Shown here: piece by piece, positions 1 through 9,356 of the stretch
Layout: each line of letters starts with the position of its first letter
How positions within the stretch are numbered: position 1 is the first letter of the stretch
Origin: Lentimicrobiaceae bacterium
GTDB lineage: Bacteria > Bacteroidota > Bacteroidia > Bacteroidales > F082
DNA: 64,000 bases
Direction of reading: 5' to 3'
Assembly (NCBI GenBank): GCA_015061365.1
Contig: SUWS01000003.1
Span: 50,920-114,919 of the forward strand
Notes under the pieces: generated by a model
What the model saw: the letters and a program-made list of their open reading frames with translations, nothing else
The model's database searches: none
What the model was told of the DNA's origin: nothing
Translations under genes and position numbers: made by a program

Positions 1-308
1 TATGTAATGTAAGTTCAGTGAATTACGTGACAGAAAATCCACAAGACGCATTCGGGTTCTTAGTGAAGGCTGTAGAGTTTTTCATTCCTGTGACAGACAA
101 TATCGACACCGAAGCCGAGCTTAAGAAGTTGGAAGAAGAGTTGAAATACGCACAAGGATTCTTGAAATCTGTCGAGGCAAAACTTTCTAACGAGAAGTTT
201 GTCAACGGCGCGCCAGCTGCTGTTGTCGATAAGGAGAGAAAGAAGAAATCCGATGCCGAAGCAAAGATTAAAGTCTTAGAGCAACAGATTGCGGCGTTGA
301 GGAAGTGA
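1..308 (+). CDS. valS: valyl-tRNA synthetase, C-terminal coiled-coil end (5' truncated by window)
   Basis: Open frame enters from window start; tail ...ELKKLEEELKYAQGFLKSVEAKLSNEKFVNGAPAAVVDKERKKKSDAEAKI is the typical ValRS C-terminal arm. Confidence 0.9.
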   Translation, partial: CNVSSVNYVTENPQDAFGFLVKAVEFFIPVTDNIDTEAELKKLEEELKYAQGFLKSVEAKLSNEKFVNGAPAAVVDKERKKKSDAEAKIKVLEQQIAALRK

Positions 309-311
309 TGG

Positions 312-343
312 ACAATTAACAATTAACAGTTAACAGTTAACAA
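312..343. repeat. Heptamer tract (AATTAAC/AGTTAAC)n
   Basis: acaattaacaattaacagttaacagttaacaa, period 7. Confidence 0.9.
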
Positions 344-344
344 T

Positions 345-379
345 ATAGAGACGTAAGATTTTGCGTCTCTATTTTTTTG
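345..379 (+). terminator. Hairpin ATAGAGACG-N10-CGTCTCTAT followed by T-run, downstream of valS
   Basis: 9-bp perfect inverted repeat then ttttttt. Confidence 0.7.
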
Positions 380-414
380 TTTGAGAGCGGATTTTGATTT
401 TCAGTAGCCTCTAT

Positions 415-496
415 GCGTTAGGGATTGGAGCGGCATCCTTTTGGAGCGCAGCGGAGAAAGATATAGCGGAAAGCCCGACGGCGACAGCCGGAACGC
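415..496 (+). repeat. 82-bp dispersed repeat, copy A (inverted copy at 26366-26447)
   Basis: Hand alignment to reverse complement of 26366-26447: ungapped, 5 mismatches over 82 bp; ends GCGTT...AACGC. Confidence 0.9.
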
Positions 497-502
497 CCTC
501 CT

Positions 503-580
503 TTTAAAGTTTATAGTTAATAGTTAATAGTTAATAGTTTATAGTAGTTTTAAAGTTGAAAGTTTAAAGTTGAAAGTTGA
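503..580. repeat. Heptamer tract (AGTTAAT/AGTTTAT/AGTTGAA)n
   Basis: tagttaatagttaatagttaatag...aaagttgaaagtttaaagttgaaagttga. Confidence 0.85.
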
Positions 581-693
581 CGGTTTGCAATTAATGTGTT
601 GAAAGTTGAAAATGGTTTAAGGTTTAAAGTAGAGTATTACCTTTACAGATTTAGGGGACTTCTACATGAAAACTCTTTCAAAGTTATAGAATT

Positions 694-1080
694 CTAAATC
701 TCAACAACTTTGTTTGCCATCATATTGACGAGATTCTGTAGCGGTCGCGACGCCATCATCTGCATAAGAGGGTTGAGTTGGGCATCGATTTCGAAGCAGC
801 ATTCTGTATGTTCGTTGTTTCTGATATGGATGTTCAACACAAATTGGAAAGGCGTCTTCCCGACAGGTGAGAGTTGTATCAGTTCATTTGGTTTTCGGTC
901 GCGAACTTGTAATGCGATGCTTCCCATTCCTTGGATGGTGAAGGAAAGGTTGTCGTTATCGGCGGTTATGTTTACTACCTGTTCCGGCAAAATAGGCGGC
1001 ATGTTGTTCATGTCGCCTATATATTCGAATAATTCTTCTGCGGAACGTTTGTTTGTGACCCAATTACTTTTGAAAATCAT
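694..1080 (-). CDS. SRPBCC/START-like domain protein
   Basis: 128 aa ORF; polyketide cyclase-like pattern (SAEELFEYIGDMNNMPPILP...). Confidence 0.6.
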   Translation of the reverse strand: MIFKSNWVTNKRSAEELFEYIGDMNNMPPILPEQVVNITADNDNLSFTIQGMGSIALQVRDRKPNELIQLSPVGKTPFQFVLNIHIRNNEHTECCFEIDAQLNPLMQMMASRPLQNLVNMMANKVVEI

Positions 1081-1134
1081 AATTGTTAAAACTTTACGCT
1101 TAATTTTTAATCTTTAGTCGTCAATAGACTTCAA

Positions 1135-1782
1135 TTACATTCTTGCGTCGCTCCAAGCCTGTGGGTCTTTTTTCCATTCCATCAAAGAAGCCAAGTCGTT
1201 TTCTCTGATGTAGTTTTCTTCTGCAGCTTTCTTAATCAACGCGTCATAGTTTGTCAAGGTAAACAATTCGCATTTGTTCTTCTTGAAGTTTTCTGCTGCT
1301 ATATCCATTCCGTAAGTGAAGATGGCGAGCATTCCTTTTATGACGGCGCCTTTTTCGCGTAAAGCCTCAACGGCGTTCAAACTCGACTTGCCTGTAGATA
1401 CGAGGTCTTCGATGATAACGACAGATTGTCCGCTATTGATGATACCTTCGACTTGGTTGTTCATGCCGTGTGATTTTTTCTCGGAACGTACATAAACGAA
1501 AGGCAGTCCTAATTCTTGAGCTACCAACGCACCTTGTGGGATGCCACCTGTTGCTACACCTGCTATCACATCTGGAGTGCCGAACTTATCTAAACACATG
1601 TTTTTGAAGCCTTCACGGATAAAAGTTCTTACCTGTGGATATGATAATGTCACGCGATTGTCACAATAGATAGGACTTTTTAATCCTGATGCCCATGTAA
1701 AAGGATTTGCAGGATTCAATTTAATTGCTTTAATTTGCAAAAGAAAACTGGCAAGAGCCATTGATGTTTCTTGTTCGTTCAT
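1135..1782 (-). CDS. pyrE: orotate phosphoribosyltransferase
   Basis: PRPP motif VVIIEDLVSTGKSS; start placed at MNEQETSMALASFLLQ rather than the upstream-extended ORF. Confidence 0.92.
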   Translation of the reverse strand: MNEQETSMALASFLLQIKAIKLNPANPFTWASGLKSPIYCDNRVTLSYPQVRTFIREGFKNMCLDKFGTPDVIAGVATGGIPQGALVAQELGLPFVYVRSEKKSHGMNNQVEGIINSGQSVVIIEDLVSTGKSSLNAVEALREKGAVIKGMLAIFTYGMDIAAENFKKNKCELFTLTNYDALIKKAAEENYIRENDLASLMEWKKDPQAWSDARM

Positions 1783-1808
1783 AAAATTAACCTTTAAATT
1801 TTTCGCAA

Positions 1809-2432
1809 ATGTATAGACTTTTTTGCAATAATAAAACCCTTGAGTGCATAAATTTTTTTGAACAATGCATAGATGTTGAAACGGATGAGTCGTTATATTC
1901 GAGTCAAGTGTTTGAAAATACATTAGATAAGATAAAAAAATGGCTCGAAGACGGTGACGAAAATTTAGTTATTGATGATGTTGAAAACAAGATTTTGTCA
2001 GCTGTGATAAAAAAAATATTTCGTTTTGCGCCGGCGGCTGGAGGTGTAGTTGTGGTCGACAATTCGGTAGTCGCGATAGAAAGGAACGGAATTCCAGATT
2101 TGCCCAAAGGTCATATCGAGAGAGGCGAGTCGCCCGATGCAGCCGCATTAAGAGAAGTTCGTGAAGAGACAGCAATCTCAAATCTAACGATAATAAGACA
2201 ACTTCCATCTACGTTTCATTGCTATCTTCTCGACGGACAATGGACACTGAAACAAACTTCGTGGTTTATGATGAAGACCGACAACGGATTCAAGTCTAAA
2301 CCTCAAACCGAAGAAGGAATATCAAAAGTGTTCCTCCTAAATAAAGATAATGTTAATGATTTTTTAGAAAAGACATTCATCTCTTTAAAGATTACGTTGG
2401 GAGAAGAGATTTTAAAGATAATTAACAGTTAA
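1809..2432 (+). CDS. NUDIX hydrolase
   Basis: Nudix box GHIERGESPDAAALREVREETAI. Confidence 0.92.
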   Translation: MYRLFCNNKTLECINFFEQCIDVETDESLYSSQVFENTLDKIKKWLEDGDENLVIDDVENKILSAVIKKIFRFAPAAGGVVVVDNSVVAIERNGIPDLPKGHIERGESPDAAALREVREETAISNLTIIRQLPSTFHCYLLDGQWTLKQTSWFMMKTDNGFKSKPQTEEGISKVFLLNKDNVNDFLEKTFISLKITLGEEILKIINS

Positions 2433-2485
2433 CAATTGACAATTAACAGTTAATAATTAACAGTTGACAATTTACAATTAATAAT
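2427..2485. repeat. Heptamer tract (AATTAAC/AGTTAAC/AATTGAC)n
   Basis: period-7 units after the NUDIX stop. Confidence 0.85.
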
Positions 2486-2572
2486 TTAGGACAATAGTTT
2501 AAGGGCAGAAGTAGAAATGCGTATTCATAAAGTCCGTTGTCTGTTGACTGTTGTCCGTTGACAATAAAAAAT

Positions 2573-3049
2573 ATGAGAAAAGCAGTATTTTCGGGTTCGT
2601 TCGACCCTATAACAAAAGGTCACGAGGATATAGTATTGAAAGCCATGCCTCTTTTCGATGAGGTGATTGTGGCTGTAGGAATTAACAACGTAAAGAAATG
2701 CGCATTTCCTTTAGAGCGGCGTCTTCAGTGGATAAAAGATACTTTTGCAGATTATCCAAAGGTGAAGGTTACGCATTATGAAGGACTTACCGTCGACTTC
2801 TGTAAAGATAACGGAGCTGATTTCATCATAAGAGGTTTGCGTGGTAGTGCCGACTTGGAATATGAGACGACGATAGCGGAAGCAAACAAAAAGATAAATC
2901 CTGAAATAGAGACGATATTTTTCTTGACAGAGCCGTCGCTGAGATGCGTGTCGTCGACAGTGGTCAGAGATTTGCTGAAACATAATTGCTCGGTTGAGCA
3001 GTTCGTTCCGGAGAAGGTTTGTATTGAATCTGAGAAACTGAGAATCTGA
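2573..3049 (+). CDS. coaD: phosphopantetheine adenylyltransferase
   Basis: MRKAVFSGSFDPITKGHEDIV ... FIIRGLRGSADLEYE ... VSSTVVRDL. Confidence 0.95.
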   Translation: MRKAVFSGSFDPITKGHEDIVLKAMPLFDEVIVAVGINNVKKCAFPLERRLQWIKDTFADYPKVKVTHYEGLTVDFCKDNGADFIIRGLRGSADLEYETTIAEANKKINPEIETIFFLTEPSLRCVSSTVVRDLLKHNCSVEQFVPEKVCIESEKLRI

Positions 3050-3077
3050 GAAACTGAGAATCTGAGAAACTGAGAAT
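3033..3077. repeat. Octamer tract (TCTGAGAA)n overlapping the coaD 3' end
   Basis: tctgagaaactgagaatctgagaaactgagaatctgagaaactgagaa, period 8. Confidence 0.9.
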
Positions 3078-3090
3078 TGGCTAAAGCCTT

Positions 3091-3450
3091 AGTTCAAAGT
3101 TCAAAAGCCTTGGTTCAATAAATCTCTCGCAGAGACGCAAAGGACGCGAAGTTCAAAGTTCAAAAGCCTTGGTTCAATAAATTTCTCGCAGAGACGCAAA
3201 GGACGCGAAGTTCAAAGTTCAAAAGTCTTGGTTCAATAAATTTCTCGCAGAGACGCAAAGGACGCGAAGTTCAAAGTTCAAAAGTCTTGGTTCAATAAAT
3301 TTCTCGCAGAGACGCAAAGGACGCGAAGTTCTAAGTTCAAAAGCCTTGGTTCAATAAATTTCTCGCAAAGACGCAAAGGACGCGAAGTTCTAAGTTCAAA
3401 AGCCTTGGTTCAAAGCTCAAAGTTCAAAGCTCAAAGTTCAAAGTTCAAAG
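3091..3450. repeat. Tandem array, 5 copies of a 59-bp unit, ending in (AAAGCTC/AAAGTTC)n heptamers
   Basis: ctcgcagagacgcaaaggacgcgaag begins at 3126, 3185, 3244, 3303, 3362 (exact 59-bp spacing). Confidence 0.95.
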
Positions 3451-3504
3451 TCTTCTAATGTTTCCGGATTTAAAATATTAATGATAATATCACGTTATCT
3501 TATC

Positions 3505-4914
3505 ATGAAAAAGTACATTTTAATAATAGCGTTATTTTTAAATCTTAATTTATTTTCACAAAATGTCTCTATCAAAGGAGCTGTCAGGCAGTCGGCAAAT
3601 AGCGATAAGCAATCAACATCATTGGTTCGTCTTCTGACATATAACGATATGTTGACTTGCGAGCAGACTACGATTTATGAGACTTATACTGATGATAATG
3701 GAAATTTCGTCATTGAGACAAATATCGACGATATAGTCATGGCACAGATCGCTGTTGATTTGGAGCGTGTTGACATTCTGTTACGTCCCGATTCTGATTA
3801 TGAAATTGAGATAATCATACCAGAACAAAATGATGACGTTTCTTATTTCGAACGCCAGAGTCCAACCTTAAAAATGATTAAGGAAAATGACGATGACTTG
3901 TATTATCAATATTCCATGTCGAATATGATTATCGACGATTTTGTCTTAAATAATTTTAACAAACTTTATAGAGGACGACAGATTTCTTTGTTGGATAGCT
4001 TAGATGTCAATATAAATAAGGAATTGGGAGATATAAGCTCCGATTTTGTGAGAGACAATTTACAATATCGTAAGGCGGCAATTCAGATGATGGTAAATAA
4101 CAACGCGAAGAGAGTCATTGAAAACTATTACAATAAGAAAGAGATACTCTATTCCAATCCAGCGTATATGAATTTGTTTCAGGAAATTTTCACTAATTAT
4201 CTTGCCTCACGACAGTTTAATCCTTCAGAAATACGCAACCTGCTTTATGCCGACTATGACAGTTTCTTAAAATATGTTAAGGAAAAAGATGTCTTTTTGT
4301 CAGATAATGAAGATTTGTCAGAGTTGATTGTAGCTTGGAACCTGAGACGTATGTATTATGAGATGCCAGACGAAAAAAATGAAATCTTGAACTATCTCGA
4401 TTATATCGCGAAACACACGAAAAGTGTAGAGAACAGAAAGTTGGTTGTTGATATTTTAACACAAATCAAGAGATTGTCGTTCGGTTCAGATGCTCATGGT
4501 TTTTCTTTAAAAGACAAGGATGGCAGAACAGTTACTTTGTCCGATTTTAAAGACGACCTCGTACTTATGCAATTTGTCGATCATAAGTCTAATATGACAG
4601 ACTATCAATTTGAGATGTTGGATAATCTTTCGAGACAATGGCAAGACACGATTCAGATTTTCACTATCGCCAACAGGGAATATTTCGAAGAATATAAGCA
4701 GATGTTTGAAGATAAAGGATATGAATGGACGTTGTTAAACCTTGAAGACGACATACTTCTTCTCGAGAAATATCAGATCAGAATCTTCCCGGATTATGTG
4801 ATTCTCGGAAAAGACAATAAGATTGGAATGTCGCCAGCGCCGTCACCCGATCAATATTTGGACTTTCATGTGAGAAGAATTTACAACTATTATAAAAAAA
4901 ATGATAAAAAATAA
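3505..4914 (+). CDS. Secreted thioredoxin-like (TlpA/AhpC-type fold) protein without a CXXC motif
   Basis: N-terminal signal peptide MKKYILIIALFLNLNLFSQ; C-terminal FSLKDKDGRTVTLSDFKDDLVLMQF. Confidence 0.65.
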   Translation: MKKYILIIALFLNLNLFSQNVSIKGAVRQSANSDKQSTSLVRLLTYNDMLTCEQTTIYETYTDDNGNFVIETNIDDIVMAQIAVDLERVDILLRPDSDYEIEIIIPEQNDDVSYFERQSPTLKMIKENDDDLYYQYSMSNMIIDDFVLNNFNKLYRGRQISLLDSLDVNINKELGDISSDFVRDNLQYRKAAIQMMVNNNAKRVIENYYNKKEILYSNPAYMNLFQEIFTNYLASRQFNPSEIRNLLYADYDSFLKYVKEKDVFLSDNEDLSELIVAWNLRRMYYEMPDEKNEILNYLDYIAKHTKSVENRKLVVDILTQIKRLSFGSDAHGFSLKDKDGRTVTLSDFKDDLVLMQFVDHKSNMTDYQFEMLDNLSRQWQDTIQIFTIANREYFEEYKQMFEDKGYEWTLLNLEDDILLLEKYQIRIFPDYVILGKDNKIGMSPAPSPDQYLDFHVRRIYNYYKKNDKK

Positions 4915-4915
4915 T

Positions 4916-4923
4916 TATCTTTG
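4916..4923 (+). promoter_or_regulatory. Bacteroidetes -7 element TATCTTTG upstream of secA
   Basis: TAnnTTTG consensus match. Confidence 0.55.
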
Positions 4924-5042
4924 CACAACATTTGTTAAAATGATTTCGAGATTTTTATCTCACGATAAAAAGTAACTATAATATAAATTGTGCATCATGC
5001 AAAATTATGAATCAAGCATCATGCATTAAGAATTAAAGAAGT

Positions 5043-8000
5043 ATGGGATTTTTAGCTAAACTCTTCGGTAATAAGGCATCGCGCGACAACAAAGCCTTGC
5101 AGCCGATTTTGGATAAGACATTAGAAGCTTATGAGAAAATAAAGAATTTAGATACTGACGCTCTTCGTCATAAGACAGTTGAGTTTAAGGAATATATCAA
5201 CAACTACATCGCTGACGACGAAGCTCGCATCAAAGAACTGAAACTGAAAGCTGAAGATGAAGACCTTGACCTCGAGAAGAAAAACGACATTTACGAACAG
5301 ATAGATAAATTGGAGAAACATGTCCTCGAAAGAATCGAGGAAGCTCTCAACAATATTATGCCTGAAGCTTTTGCTGTCTTGAAAGAAACAGCGAAACGTT
5401 TCAAAGAGAATGAGGTTGTAGAAGCGACAGCTACAGAATTAGACCGTGACCTCGCAGCGAGATTCGATCATATCAACGTTGAAGGCGACAAGGTTTATTA
5501 CGATAACAGCTGGGTTGCAGGCGGCAACACTATAACTTGGGACATGGTTCCGTATAACGTACAGGTCATTGGCGGTGCTGTCTTGCATCAAGGTAAGATC
5601 GCTGAGATGGCAACTGGTGAAGGTAAGACCTTAGTCGCGACCTTCCCTGTATATCTCAACGCTCTCGCAGGTCGTGGTGTTCACGTAGTTACCGTTAACG
5701 ATTATCTCGCGAAACGTGACTCCGAGTGGATGGGAACGATATATGAATTCCTCGGTCTCACCGTAGACTGCATCGACAAGCATGAGCCTAACTCACAGGC
5801 ACGTCGTAACGCTTATCTCGCAGACATCACCTACGGAACAAACAACGAATTCGGCTTCGACTACCTCCGTGATAATATGACAGGTAATCCAGAAGAACTC
5901 GTTCAACGAAAACACCATTTCGCTATCGTCGACGAGGTTGACTCCGTCTTGATAGACGACGCTCGTACACCTTTAATCATATCCGGACCGACACCACGCG
6001 GTGACCATCAAGAGTTCGACATATTGAAAGGAGACGTGGTGAAACTTTATGAAGCACAAAAACGTCTCGTGACTTTATGCCTCGCCGAAGCAAAGAAAAT
6101 ATTGACCGACCCTAATGCTACTGAAGACCAAAAACGTCATGGAGCCGACCAGCTTTTCCGCGCTTACAGAGGTCTTCCTAAAAACAACGCCTTGATTAAG
6201 TTCTTAAGCGAAGAAGGTATGAAGACCCTCATGCAGAAGACCGAAGGCTTTTATCTCCAGGAACAACAGAAAAATATGCATATCATCGACGATGAACTTT
6301 ATTTCGTCATCGATGAGAAACTTCATAGCGTCGACCTTACAGAGAAAGGTATCGACGAACTTACCAAAGCATACAACGACCAAACGTTCTTCATCTTGCC
6401 TGACGTAGGTTCTGAGATAGCCGAGCTCGAACGCAGCGAACTTCCTAACGACGAGAAACTGATGAAAAAGTCGGAACTGCTCCGCAACTATTCAGAGAAA
6501 TCGGAACGCCTGCATACAGTGCAACAATTACTTAAGGCATATACCTTGTTCGAAAAGGATGTCGACTATGTCATCATGGACAATAAGATTAAGATTGTTG
6601 ACGAACAGACAGGACGTATCATGGAAGGTCGTCGTTGGTCGGACGGTCTGCATCAGGCTGTAGAAGCAAAGGAAAACGTCCATATCGAAGCTGCGACACA
6701 GACATACGCGACAATCACTTTGCAGAACTACTTCCGTATGTATCATAAGTTGGCAGGTATGACAGGTACTGCTGAGACTGAAGCCGGCGAGTTCTGGGAC
6801 ATCTATAAGTTAGATGTAGTCGTTATTCCTACCAACAAGCCTATCGCTCGTATCGACGCGGAGGATCTGATATATAAGACAAAACGTGAGAAATATAATG
6901 CCGTCATCGATAAGATAGAAGAGTTCGTTGCTGATGGTCGTCCTGTTCTTGTAGGTACGACATCCGTTGAGGTTTCAGAGCTTCTCTCCAGAATGCTTAC
7001 TCGTAAGGGCATCAAACATAATGTCTTGAACGCTAAGTTGCATGCCAAGGAAGCTCAGATCGTTAAAGACGCAGGTCAAGCTGGAACGGTAACAATAGCA
7101 ACTAATATGGCTGGTCGTGGTACTGACATCAAGTTGGGACCAGGAGTTAAAGAGGCAGGCGGTCTCGCCATCATTGGCACAGAACGTCACGAGTCACGCC
7201 GTGTTGACCGTCAGTTACGTGGTCGTTCAGGTCGTCAGGGCGATAATGGTAGCTCTCAGTTCTTCGTGTCGTTGGAAGACGACCTCATGCGTATGTTCGG
7301 CTCAGAACGTATTGCTCCTATCATGGATAAATTAGGTCTTCAGGAAGGCGAAGTGATCCAACACTCGATGATCACAAAACAGATTGAAAAGGCTCAGAAG
7401 AAAGTAGAAGAGAATCACTTCGGAACACGTAAGCATCTTCTTGAATATGACGACGTGATGAACTCACAACGCGAGGCGATATACGAAAAGAGACGCCATG
7501 CCTTGTTCGGAGAACGTCTTTCAATAGACATCAACAATATGATGTATGACCTCGGCGAATCGTTGATAGAGAAATATCAGGAAGTCAACGACTATGACGG
7601 ACTTAAATTAGAAATCATCTCCAAGATGGGTATCGATGTTCCTTTCGACGAAGACGAATTTAAACGCTCAAAACTCGATGTGCTCGCAGATAAGTTGTTC
7701 GAGACAGCATTGGAAGTCTATAACAATAAGACACGTATCATAGGTGAGAAGACACTTCCTGTGATAGAGAACGTTCATAAGAACACACAATATGAAAACA
7801 TCCTGATTCCGTTTACCGACGGTAAGAAGAGCATGAACGTGGTTGTCAACCTCAAGAAAGCTGTAGAAAACGGAGCGAGAGAAATAACATTGGCGGTAGA
7901 GAAATTCATTACGCTCGGCATTATCGACGAATCATGGAAAGAACATCTCCGCGAATTGGACGACCTTAAACAATCTGTAAGAAATGCGACTTACGAACAG

Positions 8001-8330
8001 AAAGATCCTCTCTTGATTTATAAATTCGAGTCGTTCAACCTGTTCAAACAGATGATACAAAAGATAAATACAGATGTGATCTCATTCTTGATGCGCGCCG
8101 ACGTTCCTATGCAAGACGGAAGTCAGGTGAGAGAACAAAGAGCGAGAGCCATCGACAGAAGCAGGCTGAAAGAACAACGCAACGACCTCTTGTCGCAAGC
8201 TCACAGCAACACACAAGAACGTCAAGTGACACAGCCTATTCACGTGGAGAAAAAAGTCGGACGCAACGACCCTTGTCCTTGCGGTAGCGGCAAGAAATAC
8301 AAAAACTGCCACGGAAAAGATGAATTATAG
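5043..8330 (+). CDS. secA: preprotein translocase ATPase SecA
   Basis: [40 protein letters not shown]-terminal zinc motif [14 protein letters not shown]. Confidence 0.98.
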   Translation: MGFLAKLFGNKASRDNKALQPILDKTLEAYEKIKNLDTDALRHKTVEFKEYINNYIADDEARIKELKLKAEDEDLDLEKKNDIYEQIDKLEKHVLERIEEALNNIMPEAFAVLKETAKRFKENEVVEATATELDRDLAARFDHINVEGDKVYYDNSWVAGGNTITWDMVPYNVQVIGGAVLHQGKIAEMATGEGKTLVATFPVYLNALAGRGVHVVTVNDYLAKRDSEWMGTIYEFLGLTVDCIDKHEPNSQARRNAYLADITYGTNNEFGFDYLRDNMTGNPEELVQRKHHFAIVDEVDSVLIDDARTPLIISGPTPRGDHQEFDILKGDVVKLYEAQKRLVTLCLAEAKKILTDPNATEDQKRHGADQLFRAYRGLPKNNALIKFLSEEGMKTLMQKTEGFYLQEQQKNMHIIDDELYFVIDEKLHSVDLTEKGIDELTKAYNDQTFFILPDVGSEIAELERSELPNDEKLMKKSELLRNYSEKSERLHTVQQLLKAYTLFEKDVDYVIMDNKIKIVDEQTGRIMEGRRWSDGLHQAVEAKENVHIEAATQTYATITLQNYFRMYHKLAGMTGTAETEAGEFWDIYKLDVVVIPTNKPIARIDAEDLIYKTKREKYNAVIDKIEEFVADGRPVLVGTTSVEVSELLSRMLTRKGIKHNVLNAKLHAKEAQIVKDAGQAGTVTIATNMAGRGTDIKLGPGVKEAGGLAIIGTERHESRRVDRQLRGRSGRQGDNGSSQFFVSLEDDLMRMFGSERIAPIMDKLGLQEGEVIQHSMITKQIEKAQKKVEENHFGTRKHLLEYDDVMNSQREAIYEKRRHALFGERLSIDINNMMYDLGESLIEKYQEVNDYDGLKLEIISKMGIDVPFDEDEFKRSKLDVLADKLFETALEVYNNKTRIIGEKTLPVIENVHKNTQYENILIPFTDGKKSMNVVVNLKKAVENGAREITLAVEKFITLGIIDESWKEHLRELDDLKQSVRNATYEQKDPLLIYKFESFNLFKQMIQKINTDVISFLMRADVPMQDGSQVREQRARAIDRSRLKEQRNDLLSQAHSNTQERQVTQPIHVEKKVGRNDPCPCGSGKKYKNCHGKDEL

Positions 8331-8331
8331 A

Positions 8332-8425
8332 ATCTGAGAAACTGAAAATCTGAGAATCTGAGAATCTGAGAATCTGAAAATCTGAGAATTTTCTCAGGTT
8401 TTCAGGTTTTCAAGTTCTCAGATTT
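8332..8425. repeat. Octamer tract with orientation switch (TCTGAGAA)n...(TTCTCAGA)n between convergent secA and birA
   Basis: aatctgagaatctgagaatctgaaaatctgagaattttctcaggttttcaggttttcaagttctcagatttt. Confidence 0.9.
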
Positions 8426-9194
8426 TAAATACGATTTCCTTCAAATCACAAACGACTTCACGGTCGTTTTTTTCTTTTAAGATGAGACGACCAAATCTGT
8501 CATAACCAGTAATTATCATTTCTTTAACCTTACCTTCGTGTTCGTAAAAAGCCCACTGATTGTAGCGATACAATTTATCAGTGTAGAGATGTTGAAAATT
8601 GAAAGTTGAAAGTTGAAAGTTGAAAGTTGAGTTAATCGAATTGGAAGATGCCTGTTGTCTGTTGACTGTTGTCTGTTGACTAAGTTTATTGCATATCTCA
8701 TTCAATAACATTTCTAAATCATAATCCTTTCCCGTAATCATTTTCATCGAGATAGGATTCGGAAGACTTTCGTCGAAAGACGTTTGATTTACATTAAGTC
8801 CGATTCCAATGATGGAAGTACCAAGCATCACACCTTTGATTTCATTCTTTATCAAGATGCCTGCGATTTTTCTGTCGTTGAAATAAATGTCGTTAGGCCA
8901 TTTTATGAAAAGATTTTCTTCAGGAAGATAATTTTTCAAAACGTTAATCATGGCGACAGAAACCATCTGAGTGAGAAGAAACTGATCTTCGGCTTTGAGA
9001 AAACTCATATCAAGAGCTATGCTGAAAAGCAGATTCTTTCCATCTTCGCTTTGCCATATATTCCTCCCCTGCCCTTTTCCCGATGTCTGAAAATCGGTGA
9101 CGACAACATTATCAGCAACATCTTCACCTTTATCTAAAAGATTCTGAAGGTAAGAATTAGTAGAATCTATATTTTTGAAATGGGTTATTTTCAT
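8418..9194 (-). CDS. birA: biotin--[acetyl-CoA-carboxylase] ligase with in-frame heptamer-repeat insertion
   Basis: SGKGQGRNIWQSEDGKNLLFSI, KWPNDIYFNDRKIAGILIKNE; start at MKITHFKNIDSTNSYL. Confidence 0.92.
   Translation of the reverse strand: MKITHFKNIDSTNSYLQNLLDKGEDVADNVVVTDFQTSGKGQGRNIWQSEDGKNLLFSIALDMSFLKAEDQFLLTQMVSVAMINVLKNYLPEENLFIKWPNDIYFNDRKIAGILIKNEIKGVMLGTSIIGIGLNVNQTSFDESLPNPISMKMITGKDYDLEMLLNEICNKLSQQTTVNRQQASSNSINSTFNFQLSTFNFQHLYTDKLYRYNQWAFYEHEGKVKEMIITGYDRFGRLILKEKNDREVVCDLKEIVFKI
8591..8680. repeat. Heptamer repeats inside birA (TTGAAAG)n and (CTGTTGT/CTGTTGA)n
   Basis: gttgaaaattgaaagttgaaagttgaaagttgaaagttga ... cctgttgtctgttgactgttgtctgttgac. Confidence 0.95.
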
Positions 9195-9242
9195 GATGCG
9201 AAAATAAACATTTTGCACAATCAATAGTGCAGTTTTTGTAAA

Positions 9243-9310
9243 ATAATGCACAATTCATAATGCACAATTTATAATTCATAATGCATAATTCATAATGCAT
9301 AATTTATAAT
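9243..9310. repeat. Heptamer tract (CATAATG/CATAATT)n
   Basis: aatgcacaattcataatgcacaatttataattcataatgcataattcataatgcataatttataat. Confidence 0.9.
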
Positions 9311-9356
9311 AAAATTTTTTTACATATATTTGCAAGTAGTTTTGAATCTCCACAGA

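Noticed and set aside
1783-1923. N-terminal extension of pyrE
   Set aside because: It overlaps the divergent NUDIX gene and the promoter; MNEQETSMALASFLL fits PyrE.
2537-2572. N-terminal extension of coaD (MSVDCCPLTIKN)
   Set aside because: It reads the CTGTTGA heptamer tract; MRKAVFSGSFDP is the standard CoaD start.
3091-3450. Possible CRISPR array
   Set aside because: The whole 59-bp unit repeats, with no unique spacers, and no cas genes are present.
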